Assembly (NCBI GenBank): GCA_903851195.1
Contig: CAINNJ010000008.1
Location: 62,001 to 126,000 of the forward strand
Reading direction: 5' to 3'
Length of the DNA: 64,000 bases
Origin: an uncultured Acidobacteriia bacterium
GTDB lineage: Bacteria > Acidobacteriota > Terriglobia > Bryobacterales > Bryobacteraceae
Position numbers and translations under genes: made by a program. Shown here one piece after another: positions 61,274 to 64,000 of this stretch. The notes beneath the pieces were generated by a model that made no database searches, was not told the origin of the DNA, and worked only from the letters and a program-made list of their open reading frames with translations. The stretch's first letter is position 1; each line of letters opens with the position of its first letter.

Positions 61274-61302
61274 AAAGAAAATGGGGACCGTTCCCGGTCC
61301 CC
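61274..61302 (-). terminator. Hairpin between scaffold and coat genes
   Basis: Perfect 8-bp stem GGGGACCG/CGGTCCCC (61283-61290 with 61295-61302) and a 4-nt loop, followed on the minus strand by ATTTTCTTT. It sits 28 nt before the coat ATG, in the 161-nt gap. It is either a leaky terminator or a 5' stabiliser of processed coat mRNA. Confidence 0.6.
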
Positions 61303-61407
61303 GCCTCTCTTCGCAATCCACCCTTTGCGGTACTGCTGCTGCCGCCCGCGGGCGCGCATTCCATCGCGCCCCGGCGGCTCCGCTTTGTTGCTGAACTTCT
61401 GACTGAG

Positions 61408-61959
61408 TTACCGAAGCGACTGGGAGGCGACGCGCAGAATTTCCTGCCGCACGCGTTCCAGTTCTTCCTTACTCATCGACGGGCTGATCTTATCCAGATC
61501 GATGGCGCCATAACCTGCGGCCGGCGCTGTTTTCTGCGTGCCCGTCATCCCCGTTCCTCCCGCGATTCTCGCCGGAAGGAACTCCGGATTCTCCTGGACG
61601 AAACCAGCCAGGTACTCGGACACCGGCTGTTCGCCGTTGTCGCCTTTCGCCACCAGCCGGCCGTCCTCGGTTCTGACGATTCCGTCCTGCACCGCCTTGA
61701 AGGCCAGGTCGACTTTCATCACCCCCAGCTTCTGCAGTTCGGCCCGAATGGTGGAGGTCCGCTGCGCCTCTTCGGCCAGCGCGTGGCTCCGCTTGTTTTC
61801 CTCGACAAGCTCATTCATCCGCTTCTCGAGCTGCTCGCGGCGCCGGCGCTCCTCCTGCAGTTCCGCCTTGTAAGCAGGCTCCCTCTTCGCGCTGTCCTTG
61901 CGCATGTATTCGTCGATCGCCTGCTGCACGATCGTCTGTACTTCTGTCGGCTCGTCCAT
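61408..61959 (-). CDS. Phage scaffolding protein-like
   Basis: 183 residues, strongly charged and helical. A coiled coil spans about residues 20-75 (DEYMRKDSAKREPAYKAELQ, RRREQLEKRMNELVEENKRS), then FVQENPEFLPARI and a C-terminal helix rich in Arg and Glu (SMSKEELERVRQEILRVASQ). Position between portal and coat and composition fit an internal scaffold. The start is ATG 61959, 13 nt after the portal stop. Confidence 0.78.
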   Translation of the reverse strand: MDEPTEVQTIVQQAIDEYMRKDSAKREPAYKAELQEERRRREQLEKRMNELVEENKRSHALAEEAQRTSTIRAELQKLGVMKVDLAFKAVQDGIVRTEDGRLVAKGDNGEQPVSEYLAGFVQENPEFLPARIAGGTGMTGTQKTAPAAGYGAIDLDKISPSMSKEELERVRQEILRVASQSLR

Positions 61960-61972
61960 AATTCCTTTCCCC

Positions 61973-63355
61973 CTATGGTTTGGTATTCGCTTCGATCTCT
62001 TCCGCGATCCGGTTCTTGATGTCCTGTCTCGCATCGCACAGGTACTTCAGCGCCACGCGTTTGAAGACCTGTTTCTTCAGCGTCGGGGAGTCAATCCCCA
62101 GATTCAGCAGATTCTGCGCGTCCTTTGCCTCCGAGCTGAAGTCCGCGATATCGAATTCGTCCAGGCCGGAAGCGTCGATCTGCAGATCGTCCAGCCTCGC
62201 CGCCGCGACTGCAGTCAGCACGTTCCGCATGGAATCTTTCATGGTGTCCCCATAGGCCCGGAGGATTTCCTGCGTAACACTGAAATCCCACTGTTTGCTC
62301 AGACCCGATTGCGCTGATCCGGAAGCATCCCCGGCCTGCTGCAACAGGTACGACACCCGATAGATCTCGTCTTTCAGCCGCGACAGATTTTCCGCCGCGA
62401 TCTGGTAAACCTTGCCTTCCGGCTCGGACCAGCCAAAATTATCCTGCGGACCGAGTTGCACGTAGTAACTCTCGCCCACGATCTGGCTCCATTCCCGGTC
62501 CGAATAAACCACCGGAGTAGCGAACAGCCCCATCGTCAATGCCCACCCAAGCGCATTGGCCTTATTGAAATGCTCCAGCTGCAGCAGCGCGGCTTTGTTC
62601 GTCAGCCAAAGACCTTCGCTGACCCGAACCTCAAAAACCGGAACGCGTCCGATGCCCGCGAACCCGTGTCGACCCTGATCGATCAGCTCGACCTTGTTCC
62701 CGGCGTTCGCGTCCTGCTGTTCGTAGATCTCATACTGTTCGCGATCGTAATAAATCCAGCGGGTCTTTTTCGTCCAGCCGAACGACCGCACGCTGTCCTG
62801 CTTCAGACAGGAGGTGCGAATCACCACCCAGTCGAACGCGCCGTTCTCGTTCAGGCTCCAGTTGATGACTTCGTCGGCCGTGTAGCTCATCAGATACGCC
62901 CGGCTTCGGCCCACAGCATCCTCTTCCGCTCTCGACAAAACAGGCTTGTCGGTTTTCGGAAAATCCACCACCACATAAGACTTCCCGCAAACCAATGCTT
63001 CGGTAATCTGATCCCTGAAGAACTGCGTCAGCGTCGTGCCGCGCAGGTCGCAGTTCTGCACGAACTGGCTGAAGAAACTCTTCGCCGGTTCACTTGCGCC
63101 CGTAAACTCCAGCACCGGCTCCTTCCGAACCAGCGTCGCCGTATACCAGTCGACAATCGACCCGATATAGTTCTCGTAAAAGACCCGCGTGAGCCGTTCG
63201 TGGTAGACTTCCATCGGCTCTTTATGCCGCCGCACCAGATACTCGGCCGCGTGCTGCCGGAACTGCTCTCCGCCCGCATACAGATCCCTGTAGCGGCGCC
63301 ACATCCCCGACTTCGCCGAGTAATCCGGATGTTCCTGTTCTATGTGTGAATTCAC
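61973..63355 (-). CDS. Phage portal protein
   Basis: 460 residues. Typical portal stretches are RVFYENYIGSIVDWYTATLV, ALVCGKSYVVVDFPKTDKPV, TKKTRWIYYDREQYEIYEQQ, and the clip/stem region QLEHFNKANALGWALTMGLF with a helical C-terminus. It resembles the DUF4055-type portals found with P22-like coats. It forms the dodecameric DNA channel and docks the terminase encoded just upstream. Confidence 0.85.
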   Translation of the reverse strand: MNSHIEQEHPDYSAKSGMWRRYRDLYAGGEQFRQHAAEYLVRRHKEPMEVYHERLTRVFYENYIGSIVDWYTATLVRKEPVLEFTGASEPAKSFFSQFVQNCDLRGTTLTQFFRDQITEALVCGKSYVVVDFPKTDKPVLSRAEEDAVGRSRAYLMSYTADEVINWSLNENGAFDWVVIRTSCLKQDSVRSFGWTKKTRWIYYDREQYEIYEQQDANAGNKVELIDQGRHGFAGIGRVPVFEVRVSEGLWLTNKAALLQLEHFNKANALGWALTMGLFATPVVYSDREWSQIVGESYYVQLGPQDNFGWSEPEGKVYQIAAENLSRLKDEIYRVSYLLQQAGDASGSAQSGLSKQWDFSVTQEILRAYGDTMKDSMRNVLTAVAAARLDDLQIDASGLDEFDIADFSSEAKDAQNLLNLGIDSPTLKKQVFKRVALKYLCDARQDIKNRIAEEIEANTKP

Positions 63356-63385
63356 TTATCTACCCTGAAATTGATCTCTCACTTC

Positions 63386-64000
63386 TCAAATCAACCGCAT
63401 TCCCCGCTCGCCGATCGTGTTCGTGGTGCTTTCCTGCCAGATCAGATATCCAAGAGCGTCCGACAGATGAGTCCTTCTTCGGTCCTTATCCTTATCAACC
63501 TGCACCGAATCTTCCTTGTAAGACACCTGCTCGAAATCCGCGATCAGTTCTTTGCATTTCGGATCCACCAGCAGCCTGACGTCCCCATACGCGTTCCGCA
63601 ACCGCGCATTCATCGCCGCTACGCGCTCGCGGACCGGTGGATTCGCCTTCGGCACGCGATACGTCACCTTCGCGCTGCGCGAACCGAAGAAATTCCGGAT
63701 CACCTGATAATCGGAAAACCCGGTCGTCTGCATCGCCGACCCGGCCGCGTCCCCGAAGACCACGATGCCGGAACGCGGAATGCCGAAGCGCCTTTCGAAC
63801 TCCTCGCACGCCTGCTCCGTCGACGCCCGGTGCAGCACAATCTCATCCAGCACCCGGATCTCGTCGTCCTTCATCTGCACCACCATGGAAGACATCGGGT
63901 CCACGTTGAAATCCACCGCCCAGCAGATCGCTCTGCCGGGGTCCGCGCCTATTCGCTTCACGTTCGTCTCCCGCGAAAAGGCCGTGTAAACCAGACCGCC
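63386..64000 (-). CDS. Phage terminase large subunit, nuclease domain (5' part outside window)
   Basis: The frame stays open to the right edge, reading GGLVYTAFSRETNV before the GTG at 63961, so the ATPase half lies outside. The visible RNase H-like nuclease domain has ICWAVDFNVDPMSSMVVQMK (first Asp), EIVLHRASTEQACEEFERRF, VVFGDAAGSAM (second Asp) and THLSDALGYLIW (third Asp). It cuts and packages DNA through the portal. Confidence 0.88.
   Translation of the reverse strand, partial: GGLVYTAFSRETNVKRIGADPGRAICWAVDFNVDPMSSMVVQMKDDEIRVLDEIVLHRASTEQACEEFERRFGIPRSGIVVFGDAAGSAMQTTGFSDYQVIRNFFGSRSAKVTYRVPKANPPVRERVAAMNARLRNAYGDVRLLVDPKCKELIADFEQVSYKEDSVQVDKDKDRRRTHLSDALGYLIWQESTTNTIGERGMRLI

Larger units (their letters stand above)
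50907..64000 (-). mobile_element. Prophage or gene-transfer-agent-like head-tail module (partial)
   Basis: Twelve to fourteen co-directional genes in siphovirus order, from terminase large subunit (cut by the right edge) to the tail hub. The head genes are P22-like (coat plus scaffold). The tail genes include a tube, a frameshifting G/GT chaperone, a very short tape measure and a gpL-like hub. No integrase, repressor, lysis or replication gene is in the visible 13 kb, and no att repeats are seen at the left end. G+C appears similar to that of the host genes. Confidence 0.85.

Overview
The window is bacterial chromosome with high G+C and dense overlapping genes. It most resembles Acidobacteriota, perhaps a Solibacter/Bryobacter relative. 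The pointers are an Oar-like TonB receptor followed by a CRTAC1/ASPIC-UnbV protein and a TPR protein, a multiheme cytochrome with TPR repeats, and an exported two-subunit molybdenum hydroxylase. This placement comes from family knowledge, not from a marker gene.

Layout. 1-8.6 kb: end of pyrD, cupin, radical SAM enzyme, MerR/TipAS regulator, molybdenum hydroxylase pair, HExxH protein, a 44-residue basic protein with a TTG start, and a peroxiredoxin. 8.6-17.4 kb: ECF sigma factor, its anti-sigma partner, a seven-CXXCH cytochrome, a TonB receptor, a CRTAC1 protein and a TPR protein in tight succession. 17.4-25 kb: class I fumarase, tRNA-Phe, a four-gene hipBA operon with two palindromic operators, a quinone reductase-like enzyme, a cupin and an M28 peptidase. 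25.2-32.3 kb, minus strand: histidine operon in the order hisI-G-D-C-(HAD phosphatase)-B-H-F-A. It is preceded by an attenuator: a 23-residue leader peptide with five consecutive His codons, then a rho-independent terminator. hisE is not in the window. 32.3-50.9 kb: broken hicB, Nif3, aldo/keto reductase, cupin and ECF sigma pair, mreBCD, serine hydrolase, the ybbP-ybbA/tesA divergent locus, a PBP, an SDR, a family-5 uracil-DNA glycosylase, an M24 peptidase, DUF167 and an orphan Wzt-type ATPase.

50.9-64 kb, minus strand: a phage head-tail module running terminase - portal - scaffold - P22-like coat - connectors - tail tube - G/GT chaperone - short tape measure - two distal-tail-like proteins - large hub. 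Three features stand out. The chaperone pair has an A_AAA_AAC slippery site directly before the stop. The tape-measure gene is only about 208 codons long and is split by an in-frame TGA. An 89-bp four-hairpin palindromic element lies behind the coat gene. The short tape measure and a gpL-like hub with four Cys recall the tail modules of gene transfer agents. No lysis or integration genes lie between the hub and the adjacent host-type gene, which is 18 bp away. The other end of the element is outside the window.

Recurring theme: many genes have a TANNNT-type -10 hexamer 5-10 nt before the start codon, which suggests widespread leaderless transcription.
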